DNA of 13,254 bases from JAPOKJ01 sp043767985 (GTDB taxonomy: Bacteria > Pseudomonadota > Gammaproteobacteria > Burkholderiales > Burkholderiaceae_E): positions 1 through 13,254 of the forward strand of contig JAYVKZ010000137.1 of assembly GCA_043767985.1 (NCBI GenBank), read 5' to 3'. Of this stretch, positions 1 to 8,090 are shown in pieces. The notes under the pieces are model-generated. The model was given only the letters and a program-made list of their open reading frames with translations, searched no databases and had not been told where the DNA came from. A program made the position numbers and the translations under genes. Every line of letters begins with the position of its first letter. Position 1 is the stretch's first letter.

Positions 1-3000
1 CGCAAACGGCAGCTTCTACACATCGGCTATCGGGTCGCCGAGCAGCAGCTCGATACCAGCTTCTACGACCTCATGGCCTCTGAGTGTCGGCTCACCAGTC
101 TTTTAGCAATTGCAAAAGGCGATCTGCCCGCGAGTCATTGGGCTCATCTAGGTCGCCCGTTTTACGCGATGAATACCCGCGCTGCACTGCGATCCTGGTC
201 GGGATCGATGTTTGAGTACTTGATGCCAGGACTGATCCTCGAAGAACCCCATGGCAGCATGTTAAGAGAGGCCTGTGAAGTGGCCGTTCGCGAGCAGATC
301 GCTTTTGCAAAATCGCATCAGGTGCCCTGGGGTATCTCAGAATCCGCCTATTCTGGCCGTGATCATACCCTCGCTTATCAATACTCTCCCCAGGGCATAC
401 CTCGTTTAGCCCTGCGCCGAACTCCTGTCGATGAGCTAGTGATCGCCCCCTATGCGACCGCACTGGCCGCTCAAATCGATGCCCATCGCGCTTGCGAAAA
501 CTTTCGCGCGATTGAGGCCATCTGTCCTCGAACTCGCTACGGCTTAGTGGAGTCACTAGACTTTACAGCGAACCGCCAATCCGAGGGGCGAAGCTTTACG
601 GCGGTATACACTTATATGTCGCATCATCAGGGCATGAGTATCGTGGCCCTCGCGAACACCTTACTGGTGGGTTGCGCTCAACGATGGGCAATGAGCGAGC
701 CGAGAATTGAGGCTGTGGGCTCGATGCTCCAAGAAAAAGCCCCGCGAGAGATATCAAGGTTGCACGCCTTGATGCCAAGCCGTCCACACCTGGCCTCTCA
801 ATCTGCCGCACCCTCCTATACCCGCGATGTGAGTCCGGGTAGCGACGCGGTCGAGGCGACCCACCTCCTCAGTAACGGTGCCTACAGCGTGGCACTGCGA
901 TCCAATGGCGCGGGGTGGAGCCGCTGGGGGAAAACCGGTATTACGCGCTGGCGAGATGATGCCTTGCGGGATGAGTACGGAAGTTTTTTCTTTTTACGTT
1001 GGGCTCGTAAACCCAACCCGGTGTCGCTCACCCTGCATCCAGCGCCTGACCCTTCAGCTCATTATCACAGTGTCTTTCACTCAGATCGCGTCCGGTTCGA
1101 AGCCACCTGGCCGGAACTGAAGGCGAATACCACCGTGTGGGTGAGCCCCGAAGATGACATTGAGTTTCGACAGATTGAGTTGGTGAATTTGAGTTCGAAG
1201 ATGCTTGAACTTGAGTTGCTGTCTGTCTTTGAACCTACCTTAACCGAGCAAGGAGCTGATGAAGCCCATCCGGCCTTCTCAAACTTCTTTATCAACGCAA
1301 GTTGGATAGCTCAGGATCAGGCACTGATCCTGAGTAGAACGCCACGCTTGGCGACAGAGTCGGCGATTCAAATGGCTCACTTTTTGGCCCAAACCGATCC
1401 TTCGGTTGAAGAGGTCAAAGTACAAACGGATCGCAGGCAGTGGCTAGGTCGACACGGGAATATTCTGAGTCCTCTGGCCAGCTTTGATCGGGTGACGACC
1501 TCTGAGTCTCATCCTGAGACTGCTCCCCTTCCCCTCGATACGGGTTTAGACCCCATTGCCGCGCTATCAGTGCGACTCAAGATTGCAGTCGGCGCCAAAG
1601 TGCAGCTCACTTTTTGTACGGCGGCCCACGATGACCGTTACAAGCTAGACGCAGTGGTGGACAAGTATCGGCAATCGAGTCACGTGCAAAGGGCCTCGCT
1701 GATGTCCGACACACTGACCAACATCCGACTACGATCCTTGAGCATGCGTCCCGACAAATTTGCAACGATTCAGTCGCTCACGACTGCACTGGCCTTAACC
1801 CTGACCAAGCCACACGCGTTGGAATCCAAGACGGAGTCGACCCGCGTCGTTGGCCTCGATCGACAAAGGGTCTGGCGATTTGGAATTTCCGGTGATCGAC
1901 CTATTATCTTGCTTTCAGTGGGCATCCGCGAAGGCTTCGGCCTGGTACGCTCCCTTGCCCAAGCTTTGCAAATATGGGGCTGGGGTGGCTTGGGCTGCGA
2001 CCTCGTCGTCATTAACAACGAACCCACTTCTTATGAAATGGCGCTGCAAAGAGAAATCGCAGCGTTACGAGATCGTCACTTGGCGGATGGTCCAGTCAGG
2101 CTCGGCGCACCGGTTACGGGCTTTCACTTATTGCGCTCGGACGAAATCACGCCTGAAGAGCTTGTTAGCTTGCAAGCCCTAAGTTGCCTGAAATTTCTGG
2201 CCGATGGCCGTCCCCTTGCGCACCATGTCAAAGCCCTGCTGGATTTACATGAACAAGACTTCGAAGCGAGGCATGAAATCACTAGAACACCGGTGGATCG
2301 AAGGCCATCAAGCGGCTTAGAAAGCTTACCTTCCGAAGGCCAGTTTTCCGCTACAGGCGAGGCATTTAGTTTTATGGTCGGAGCGGATCAAAAGCCGAAG
2401 AAACCGTGGATTAACGTACTTTCTAATCCGAACTTTGGAGCACAGATCTCAGAGTCTGGCGGTGGCTACACCTGGGCGGAGAACAGTCGCCTCAATCAAT
2501 TGACAGCCTGGACGAACGATCCCGTTGCTGACCGCCCAAGCGAATGGTTTTTAGTGCAAGATCGGAGAACCTTAAAGACCTGGAGCTTGACCCCCGGTGC
2601 CTGGGGTGCGGCAAACACTTCGTACCGCATAAGCCATAGCCAGGGGTCGACCTGGATTGAGCACGACATCGGTGATCTGCATATTAAGGCCACCTGGTGC
2701 GTGGACGACAAGGACTCCATCAAGCACGTGTCCATCAACATTCGTAATCGCGGGCCTCGTACTCAACACTTGCGATTAGTTGGCTTGGTGGAGTGGATCA
2801 TGGGGGCTAATAGAAGTGCCCGAAGTACCACACACACTGAGTTTTACCGTGAAGAAAAGCGCGCGTTGCACGTATCTGCCGTGCTCTGTACGCAGTTGGA
2901 CAACTCCGCCGGGTTTGGCGGGGGGACGGCGTTTCTAAGCGTCGCCCATGAAGACATTGAAGATGTGGAGTGGACCTCAGACCGTCGTGAGTTTTTCGAT

Positions 3001-4785
3001 GCACGTGGATATCTGGTGCTACCCATTCATTTCGCCGAGCGCTGCGGCAATGACTTAGACCCCTGCGCCGCACTGGCCTTAAGCTTAAGCATCAACCCTG
3101 GCGACCATCTGGAAAAAGCATTTCTAATGGGGTACGGCACTTCGATTGAGAGTGCGCGACAGCTCGCGATCAGTGCGACCTTGACATCGCCAAGTGACCG
3201 TTTAGAACAGGTGCAGCGGCACTGGAACCATCTGCTGGGCGCCACTTTGGTCAAGACCCCGGACCCATTATTCGACGCGATGGTCAATCGTTGGTTTCTG
3301 TACCAAACCGTTTCCAGCCGACTGTGGGCCAAAGCTGGCTTCTATCAAGCGGGCGGTGCCACCGGATTTCGCGATCAACTGCAAGATGCCATGGCCCTCA
3401 CTTGGGCGAAACCGCAAATGCTACGCGAACAAATCATCCTGGCCGCGTCCAGGCAGTTCCTTGAAGGTGATGTACAACACTGGTGGCATGCACCTAAGGG
3501 TGCGGGTGTGCGAACCCACTTCTCGGACGATCTGCTCTGGCTTGCGGTCGCCCTCGTGCGCTATTTGAAAACTACAGGCGATACAGGACTGCTAGATCAG
3601 CAGGTTCATTTTCTGGAGGGCGCAACCATCCCGGCTGGGGCGGAAGACTCTTACGACACACCGCGCTTGAGTGATCAAAAAGCCAGCGTCTTCGAACACG
3701 CTGCCCGCGCGATTGACAAAAGTCTTAGGGTTGGGGTCCACGGCTTACCGCTCATGGGCAGTGGCGACTGGAACGACGGCATGAACCGAGTCGGCTATCT
3801 TGGCCAGGGCGAATCCGTCTGGTTAGGCTGGTTTTTGTGTTCTATTATCGCGGACTTTGAACCGATTGCTCTGCAGCGCGGCGACCTATCTCGAGCAAGC
3901 AACTGGCGAGCAGCAGCGCAAGGCTGGAAGGCCGCTTTGACTAAAGACGGCTGGGATGGTCAATGGTTCAAAAGGGCCTTTTTCGATGATGGGCAGCCGC
4001 TCGGTTCGAGCAATAACCCTGAAGCACAAATCGACTTGATTGCCCAGGCTTGGGCCGTACTCTCACGAGCCGCTCCTGTGGATCGGCAAATCACTGCGAT
4101 GGCCTCGCTTGAACTTCGCCTGGTAGATCATGAGGCTGGCTTACTTCGCCTGCTCACCCCTCCCCTCAAACACGCTGAGCCAAGCGCTGGCTATATTCAG
4201 GCCTACCCGCCTGGCGTTCGAGAAAACGGCGGGCAATACTGCCATGGTGCAGTCTGGGCGCTCATGGCGGAAGCCCAACTGGCACGACAGCGAGGAGAAA
4301 CAAACGATGGAACCACCGCCTACCGTTACTTTAAGTATCTCAGCCCTGCCCATCGCGCCCAAGATGCCACCCAGGGCCCTCTCTACGAAATTGAGCCTTA
4401 CGTGATGGCCGGTGACATTTACGGTGCCGAGCCCTATACGGGTCGCGGCGGCTGGAGCTGGTATACGGGTGCGGCCGCCTGGATGCACCGCGCAGCGACA
4501 GAATCGATTTTTGGGCTGACTTTAGAATTTGATCGGCTGAACTTTCAACCGTTCCTGCCCTTAGCGTGGAACCATGCTGAATTGACCCTGCGTCGGGATG
4601 AAAAAGTGCTTCATTTCTATCTTCAAAGAATGACCTCGCGCGGCGAGGTTGAGGCCTATACGGAAAAAGTTCGCTTGGCTTTGTTGATCCAGTCAGATCA
4701 GTCGCTAGATATTCTCAGCGTGGGCGAAAATCTTTTTTGGCCTACTTTGAATGGCCATCATTACTACCTTGTTCCCATCATTTAG
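1..4785 (+). CDS. ndvB: Cyclic beta-1,2-glucan synthase, C-terminal part (5' end outside window)
   Basis: The reading frame is open from base 1, so the ATG at 73 is internal; 1594 residues are visible. The usual family protein is about 2800 residues, so the missing N-terminus should hold the membrane segments and GT84 glycosyltransferase. In the fragment, residues 1-240 match the glycoamylase-like domain that in these enzymes transglycosylates and cyclises the glucan (YDLMASE, WSGSMFEYLMP, WGISESAY, YMSHHQGMS). A central sugar-binding region follows (THLLSNGAYSV; GISGDRP at 628-634). The C-terminal GH94 phosphorylase module, which trims chain length, starts near 800. It carries GATGFRDQLQDAM near 1119, HWWHAPKGAGVRT near 1160, GSGDWNDGM with its catalytic-type Asp at 1256, and GRGGWSWYTG. 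The product is a periplasmic cyclic glucan made at the inner membrane. The extreme C-terminus departs from the usual family ending. Identity is secure; the symbol is the rhizobial name and orthology is inferred. Confidence 0.92.
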   Translation, partial: RKRQLLHIGYRVAEQQLDTSFYDLMASECRLTSLLAIAKGDLPASHWAHLGRPFYAMNTRAALRSWSGSMFEYLMPGLILEEPHGSMLREACEVAVREQIAFAKSHQVPWGISESAYSGRDHTLAYQYSPQGIPRLALRRTPVDELVIAPYATALAAQIDAHRACENFRAIEAICPRTRYGLVESLDFTANRQSEGRSFTAVYTYMSHHQGMSIVALANTLLVGCAQRWAMSEPRIEAVGSMLQEKAPREISRLHALMPSRPHLASQSAAPSYTRDVSPGSDAVEATHLLSNGAYSVALRSNGAGWSRWGKTGITRWRDDALRDEYGSFFFLRWARKPNPVSLTLHPAPDPSAHYHSVFHSDRVRFEATWPELKANTTVWVSPEDDIEFRQIELVNLSSKMLELELLSVFEPTLTEQGADEAHPAFSNFFINASWIAQDQALILSRTPRLATESAIQMAHFLAQTDPSVEEVKVQTDRRQWLGRHGNILSPLASFDRVTTSESHPETAPLPLDTGLDPIAALSVRLKIAVGAKVQLTFCTAAHDDRYKLDAVVDKYRQSSHVQRASLMSDTLTNIRLRSLSMRPDKFATIQSLTTALALTLTKPHALESKTESTRVVGLDRQRVWRFGISGDRPIILLSVGIREGFGLVRSLAQALQIWGWGGLGCDLVVINNEPTSYEMALQREIAALRDRHLADGPVRLGAPVTGFHLLRSDEITPEELVSLQALSCLKFLADGRPLAHHVKALLDLHEQDFEARHEITRTPVDRRPSSGLESLPSEGQFSATGEAFSFMVGADQKPKKPWINVLSNPNFGAQISESGGGYTWAENSRLNQLTAWTNDPVADRPSEWFLVQDRRTLKTWSLTPGAWGAANTSYRISHSQGSTWIEHDIGDLHIKATWCVDDKDSIKHVSINIRNRGPRTQHLRLVGLVEWIMGANRSARSTTHTEFYREEKRALHVSAVLCTQLDNSAGFGGGTAFLSVAHEDIEDVEWTSDRREFFDARGYLVLPIHFAERCGNDLDPCAALALSLSINPGDHLEKAFLMGYGTSIESARQLAISATLTSPSDRLEQVQRHWNHLLGATLVKTPDPLFDAMVNRWFLYQTVSSRLWAKAGFYQAGGATGFRDQLQDAMALTWAKPQMLREQIILAASRQFLEGDVQHWWHAPKGAGVRTHFSDDLLWLAVALVRYLKTTGDTGLLDQQVHFLEGATIPAGAEDSYDTPRLSDQKASVFEHAARAIDKSLRVGVHGLPLMGSGDWNDGMNRVGYLGQGESVWLGWFLCSIIADFEPIALQRGDLSRASNWRAAAQGWKAALTKDGWDGQWFKRAFFDDGQPLGSSNNPEAQIDLIAQAWAVLSRAAPVDRQITAMASLELRLVDHEAGLLRLLTPPLKHAEPSAGYIQAYPPGVRENGGQYCHGAVWALMAEAQLARQRGETNDGTTAYRYFKYLSPAHRAQDATQGPLYEIEPYVMAGDIYGAEPYTGRGGWSWYTGAAAWMHRAATESIFGLTLEFDRLNFQPFLPLAWNHAELTLRRDEKVLHFYLQRMTSRGEVEAYTEKVRLALLIQSDQSLDILSVGENLFWPTLNGHHYYLVPII

Positions 4786-4869
4786 ATGGCGTGTTGAGCG
4801 ACATAATCTTCAAATTTCTGTGCGGCAACGAACCGACTTAGCGGCAATAGTACGCCACGATACGTTCAT

Positions 4870-4881
4870 CGGAATATTCCG
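4870..4881. promoter_or_regulatory. 12-bp perfect palindrome upstream of the BON lipoprotein gene
   Basis: CGGAATATTCCG is its own reverse complement and lies 23 bases before the start codon at 4905, inside the 119-base gap after the glucan synthase. Its position would suit an operator or a small 5'UTR hairpin. I see no clear -35/-10 pair in the gap, and a 12-bp palindrome can occur by chance, so any function is a guess. A GAGG Shine-Dalgarno follows at 4896-4899. Confidence 0.25.
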
Positions 4882-4904
4882 AAAAACCAGTCATCGAGGC
4901 TAAA

Positions 4905-5219
4905 ATGAAACTACGCTCCATCCTTCTCTCCGTCAGTCTCAGCACTGTAATCCTTGGCGCCGCCGGATGCGCCGTCACCCGTGGCCAAGAAAGTGTCGGC
5001 GATTACGTTGACGATACGGCGATCACCGTCGCGGTGAAAGCCCGCTTTGTTGAAGACACGGCAGTTGACGCATCGTCAATTCGAGTAGAGACCATGAAAG
5101 GCACGGTCATGTTGTCAGGCTTTGCCAAAAACAATACAGAGAAAACTACGGCCGAAGCGCTGGCTAGGAAAGTGAAAGGCGTTACTTCTGTTAAAAACGA
5201 ACTTTTAGTTCGCCCTTAA
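4905..5219 (+). CDS. BON-domain lipoprotein (OsmY/periplasmic stress type)
   Basis: A 104-residue protein. It starts with a Lys/Arg-containing n-region and a hydrophobic stretch, ending in a lipobox-like GAAGC with Cys22 as the probable lipidated residue. The -3 position is Ala rather than the favoured Leu, so a simple signal peptide is also possible. Residues about 38-103 form one BON domain: helix, then a strand with VKGT-like turn (ETMKGTVMLSGFA), a second helix, and the GVTSVKNELLV ending typical of the family. BON domains bind phospholipid membranes, and such proteins are commonly induced by osmotic or envelope stress (family knowledge). The start is supported by GAGG at 4896-4899, 5 bases before ATG. 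The gene stands alone between the glucan synthase and a convergent gene. Two-BON relatives such as OsmY are about twice this length; this is a single-domain version. Confidence 0.88.
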   Translation: MKLRSILLSVSLSTVILGAAGCAVTRGQESVGDYVDDTAITVAVKARFVEDTAVDASSIRVETMKGTVMLSGFAKNNTEKTTAEALARKVKGVTSVKNELLVRP

Positions 5220-5230
5220 AAGCTAGTTAT

Positions 5231-5256
5231 CTTGCCAAGACCTAGGTCTTGGCAAG
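5231..5256. terminator. Perfect 26-nt palindrome between convergent genes, probable bidirectional terminator
   Basis: Two 13-base half sites (CTTGCCAAGACCT and its exact reverse complement) abut with no spacer. The element begins 12 bases after the BON gene stop and lies 15 bases past the stop of the convergent gene at 5272. The RNA of either strand would fold into a stem of about 11 bp with a four-base loop. The bases after it are only moderately T-rich on each side (CATCTTTC on +, AGCTTTTA on -), so termination is likely but not textbook. A dimeric protein-binding site is the alternative. Confidence 0.6.
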
Positions 5257-5271
5257 CTCATCTTTCAAGCG

Positions 5272-5511
5272 CTAGGATTCTCGCTTCGGCGAACGCGGCG
5301 AGGATGGGTCCTGTCCCTTGGATTTTGACTCACCAAGTCGTTCGGCTTGCTTCATTTCGTCGGCCTCTTCAGCAGTATGAGGTTCAGATTTCTTCACGGC
5401 GTTAGCAACCTTGCCCGATTTGACAAATTTCTCGGTCGCCTCGCGATAATGTCGATCCGCCTCGATATCGCCCTCGCCCTGTACTTTTTCGACACTCATT
5501 GAATTTTTCAT
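5272..5511 (-). CDS. Small highly charged protein, VQGEGD type, unknown function
   Basis: A soluble protein of about 79 residues with no signal peptide or membrane segment. It is rich in Glu, Lys and Asp. The N-terminal part reads VQGEGDIEADRHYREA, then KFVKSGKV, then an acidic EEADEMKQAE stretch, and ends in a Ser/Pro/Lys tail. I recognise this pattern from short conserved hypothetical proteins common in beta- and gammaproteobacteria, but no function is assigned that I know of. Start choice: a GTG at 5520 gives three more residues, but ATG at 5511 has AAGAAAG at a workable distance upstream; ATG at 5499 is also possible. It is transcribed towards the BON gene and sits downstream of the lipid-transport operon, 136 bases from the last gene, so it could have its own promoter. 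The charged, helix-prone composition would suit a stress or nucleic-acid-associated small protein, which is speculation. Confidence 0.75.
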   Translation of the reverse strand: MKNSMSVEKVQGEGDIEADRHYREATEKFVKSGKVANAVKKSEPHTAEEADEMKQAERLGESKSKGQDPSSPRSPKRES

Positions 5512-5656
5512 GACATTCACTTTCTTAAAAGAAAAATCGCTCGCTCTTTGGCTTTCAAAAAAAGCCGGACAAGCATTCGATAGTGTCTTTTAGCAATGGG
5601 TGAGCGTCTGTGCGTAAGACCACAGATCGGGCGGCTCGCATATATCCTGTTAGTTG

Positions 5657-6340
5657 CTATTTCGCGACGGGAATCTCCAGCGCCACTTCCGCGCAAAACT
5701 TCGTGAGATCCCGCAGAACGCTGGCAATCACCAAATTGGCGGCGAGAACGCCTCCATACGGGTTGTCGCTTTCAGACTTGATCGCCAGATCAAACTCTCG
5801 AACACCAAGGATTCGACGACTCTTTTCGTCGACGAGATGAGCCCTTAAGGTGAATCGCACGCGGCTGGGTTGGTCGAAAAACTCATGTTGTAGGCGAATA
5901 ATTTCTGTATTCAGGCGCCAGTCCGCCGCAACTGCGCTCGGAGTGAGTACGACCGCTTGAAAGGTGCCGGAGGCTTGTAAGCTCGACACCATGAGCGGCG
6001 CCAACATGCGGGCGGGTGACTCCACCCATTCACTATGAGCGAAGTACTCAATTTTGTGGGCTTGCCTAAGGTAGATGATGCGGGAGCTACCATACCCTGC
6101 CGCGGCCGACGGGGGATTAATGATCAAGGTCGGCTTTAGACTTCGCACTAAGGTTCGGACGGCTGCCACGGGCTGCGGCGAGGCCGAAGGGTCATCCAAC
6201 GAGAAATAGGCTGTCGGCGGTGTATTGACGGGTTTAAGGACGCTGCAGCCTTCTAGAGCTAATACAGAGACAATCAAGCCAGGAAGCCCAACAATCACCC
6301 ACAACCGCATTAGAAATCGCATTAGCATCGTAAGATTCAT
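5657..6340 (-). CDS. ABC-type transport auxiliary lipoprotein, PqiC family
   Basis: A 227-residue protein with a long N-terminal hydrophobic signal and a lipobox ending LEGC at Cys32, so it should be an outer- or inner-membrane-anchored periplasmic lipoprotein. After the lipobox come YFSLDDP, a domain starting PTLIINPPSAAAG, then RIIYLR and KIEYFAHSEWVESPARML. The YFAHSEWVESPARML pattern is characteristic of the ABC_trans_aux (PqiC/YmbA) family. Known members partner MCE proteins in lipid transport across the periplasm. It is the last gene of the minus-strand operon, and its ATG overlaps the MCE gene's TGA in an ATGA arrangement (6337-6340), indicating translational coupling. AAGGGG about 7 bases before the ATG is a possible ribosome site. 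Several in-frame ATGs near the start (M5, M7, M11) leave the precise N-terminus uncertain; a shorter form would give a more normal signal length. Confidence 0.87.
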   Translation of the reverse strand: MNLTMLMRFLMRLWVIVGLPGLIVSVLALEGCSVLKPVNTPPTAYFSLDDPSASPQPVAAVRTLVRSLKPTLIINPPSAAAGYGSSRIIYLRQAHKIEYFAHSEWVESPARMLAPLMVSSLQASGTFQAVVLTPSAVAADWRLNTEIIRLQHEFFDQPSRVRFTLRAHLVDEKSRRILGVREFDLAIKSESDNPYGGVLAANLVIASVLRDLTKFCAEVALEIPVAK

Positions 6341-7266
6341 TGGGGAACCCCTTCGCCAGGGCCTTCAGGAACAGCCTTGCGGCCAAATAGCAAACTTCGC
6401 GGGTCTTTCTCCGTTTGCTCAGTGAGTCGATGAAGCGATATTGTGAGGGTACTGAGTTCGCTCAAGAGTCGATCCAGCTCGGGCAGCGAGCGCGAGCTAA
6501 AGCGTTGAACATCGGCCCCCACGGCATCAATAGTCTTGCCGGCACTTGCACTTGCCAGCGCAAGCTCGCCGCCCATTTTCTCAATAGAATCAGCACTTCG
6601 GGAGATCTTTTCAAGGAGAGGGCCAATCTGAGGCTCAATCTTTGCGGTAATTCTGGAGGTGCTCTCGAACGCTCGGCTGGCACTCAGCAAGCCAGTATCA
6701 ATAGCGCCTTTGCGTGAGGAGATCGTACGGGCAATCTCTGAGATATCTGCAAGCGAGCTTTTCAACGCGCTTAGATTCTCCTCACTCAGAATTGAATTCA
6801 ACGTATTTGAGGTTGAGTCAATTTTAGCGAGCACCGAGGAGAGCATATTTTCTAAGCGCGCGCTAAGCGAAGGTTTGGTTTTAATGGTCGGATGCGGTGC
6901 GCCGTCGACGGCAATCAATGCCGCTTCAGAAAGAGTTCCTCCACTCAACTCAACATAGGCAATCCCCGTCAAACCTTGGGTCTTCAAGGTTGCGACTGTA
7001 CTCACTTTAATGGGAGTTCCGCGTTCAATTGCAAAAAGGAGGTTTACTCTCTGCGGGTTCAGAGGGTCGAGTTTGATTTGCCGGACACGACCCACTTCCA
7101 CGCCGTTGTATTTCACGGGGGCATTCAGGTTGAGTCCTGATACGGATTCATCTTCGATCGCCGCGTAAAAATCATATTTCTTCTGCAAGGCGCCGCCCGA
7201 GGCAAGCCACAGCACCACGCCGATCAACGCGGCGCCGAGGGCGATGACGAAAGAGCCCACCAACAC
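6337..7266 (-). CDS. MlaD/MCE-family membrane-anchored lipid-transport protein
   Basis: Counting from GTG at 7266, the product is 309 residues. Residues 2-22 are one membrane helix. A single MCE domain spans about 31-110 (YDFYAAIEDESVSGLNLNAPV, YNGVEVGRV, TLKTQGLTGIAYVEL). Residues about 125-290 are a long Ser/Ala/Leu-rich helical, probably coiled-coil region. A DPRSLLFGRK motif lies near the C-terminus, followed by a Pro/Gly tail. MCE proteins form hexameric periplasmic rings on an MlaE-type permease and conduct lipid. GTG 7266 is the first usable start of the standard kinds, but it cuts the conserved residues that normally precede the helix. The frame continues upstream as ETKVSYVLVG after an ATC at 7287 with AAGGA before it (see findings). 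If that is the true start, the gene overlaps the ATPase stop by 16 bases. The ATGA overlap with the lipoprotein gene downstream supports one operon. Confidence 0.9.
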   Translation of the reverse strand: MLVGSFVIALGAALIGVVLWLASGGALQKKYDFYAAIEDESVSGLNLNAPVKYNGVEVGRVRQIKLDPLNPQRVNLLFAIERGTPIKVSTVATLKTQGLTGIAYVELSGGTLSEAALIAVDGAPHPTIKTKPSLSARLENMLSSVLAKIDSTSNTLNSILSEENLSALKSSLADISEIARTISSRKGAIDTGLLSASRAFESTSRITAKIEPQIGPLLEKISRSADSIEKMGGELALASASAGKTIDAVGADVQRFSSRSLPELDRLLSELSTLTISLHRLTEQTEKDPRSLLFGRKAVPEGPGEGVPQ

Positions 7267-7271
7267 ATAGC

Positions 7272-8090
7272 TTACTTTTGTTTCGATGATGAGTCCTTTG
7301 GTTGTGCGGCCCGGCCGCGAGTGCCTTCAAAAAACTGCTTCACGGCAGGAATGTTCAGTTGAGAAAGCTCCGCCATGGACCCTGTCGCTTGAATCGTACC
7401 CTCGGCAAGGACGGCAACTCGATCAGCCACTCCCCAAAGTAAGTCTAAGTCATGGGTAATCATCACGACCGTCAAACCGAAGAGGTCTCGAAGTTTCTTG
7501 ATGAGCTCATCAATGCCTGCCGCACTGGCAGGATCCAACCCGGCGGTGGGTTCATCAAGAAACAATAACTCCGGGTCGAGCGCCATGGCTCTCGCGAAAG
7601 AGGCTCGCTTGAGCATACCGCCGCTGAGCTCCGAGGGTAGCTTCGCGCCAACCTCAGGCGGAAGCCCCGTTAAGGCCAACTTCCAGCGTGCAATATCATC
7701 AATGAGCTTGTCGCCAAGTTTGGTGTGCTCGCGCATCGGCAAACCGACATTCTCAATCACGGTGAGCGACCCCAGTAAGCCACCGTGTTGAAACATCACG
7801 CCCCAGCGCTGGCGCAGCTCTAAGTTTTGAGCGGCATTGATCGCCTCCAAGTCGATACCAAGCACCCGAATAGAACCCGAGCTAGGCTTTTGAAGGAGAA
7901 TCAGTTCACGCAAAATCGTGGACTTGCCAGAGCCACTGCCGCCGATCACCGCAAAGACCTCCTGCTTTTGAATCTCAAGGCAAATATTGGAATGCACAAC
8001 ATGCTGGCCGAAACTAGTTGCAACATTGAGCATTTGAATGACAGGCTGCACAGAGCTAATGACTTGTCCCACTTTAAAGGTCCAGAGCAT
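7272..8090 (-). CDS. MlaF-like ABC transporter ATP-binding protein
   Basis: A 272-residue cytoplasmic ATPase with every core motif: Walker A GGSGSGKST at 50-58, Q-loop FQHGG with Gln101, signature LSGGM at 155-159, Walker B LLFLDEPTAG at 175-184, and the H-loop ITHD with His213. The LSGGM variant and the ELRQRWGVMFQHGGLL segment are typical of the MlaF/Ttg2A lipid-transport group rather than nutrient importers. It should energise the STAS-MlaE permease encoded just upstream. The ATG at 8090 overlaps the permease gene by 17 bases and has no obvious ribosome site. A GTG at 8072, just past the permease stop and preceded by GGACC, would remove six residues and may be the real start. A hydrophilic C-terminal tail (RGRAAQPKDSSSKQK) extends past the usual end. 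Its last codons may also encode the start region of the MCE gene. Confidence 0.93.
   Translation of the reverse strand: MLWTFKVGQVISSVQPVIQMLNVATSFGQHVVHSNICLEIQKQEVFAVIGGSGSGKSTILRELILLQKPSSGSIRVLGIDLEAINAAQNLELRQRWGVMFQHGGLLGSLTVIENVGLPMREHTKLGDKLIDDIARWKLALTGLPPEVGAKLPSELSGGMLKRASFARAMALDPELLFLDEPTAGLDPASAAGIDELIKKLRDLFGLTVVMITHDLDLLWGVADRVAVLAEGTIQATGSMAELSQLNIPAVKQFFEGTRGRAAQPKDSSSKQK

Noticed and set aside
92..556. A 154-residue minus-strand open frame inside the glucan synthase gene
   Set aside because: It has no recognisable domain, and the opposite strand encodes conserved motifs throughout.
5521..5566. Small inverted repeats TTTCTT-2-AAGAAA (5521-5534) and GGCTTT-5-AAAGCC (5550-5566) upstream of the small charged gene
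   Set aside because: Both are short and A/T-rich, and I see no promoter elements that would give them a role.
5607..5626. Six-bp hairpin (TCTGTG, eight bases, CACAGA) past the lipoprotein gene as a terminator
   Set aside because: The stem is short and no T-run follows on the minus strand.
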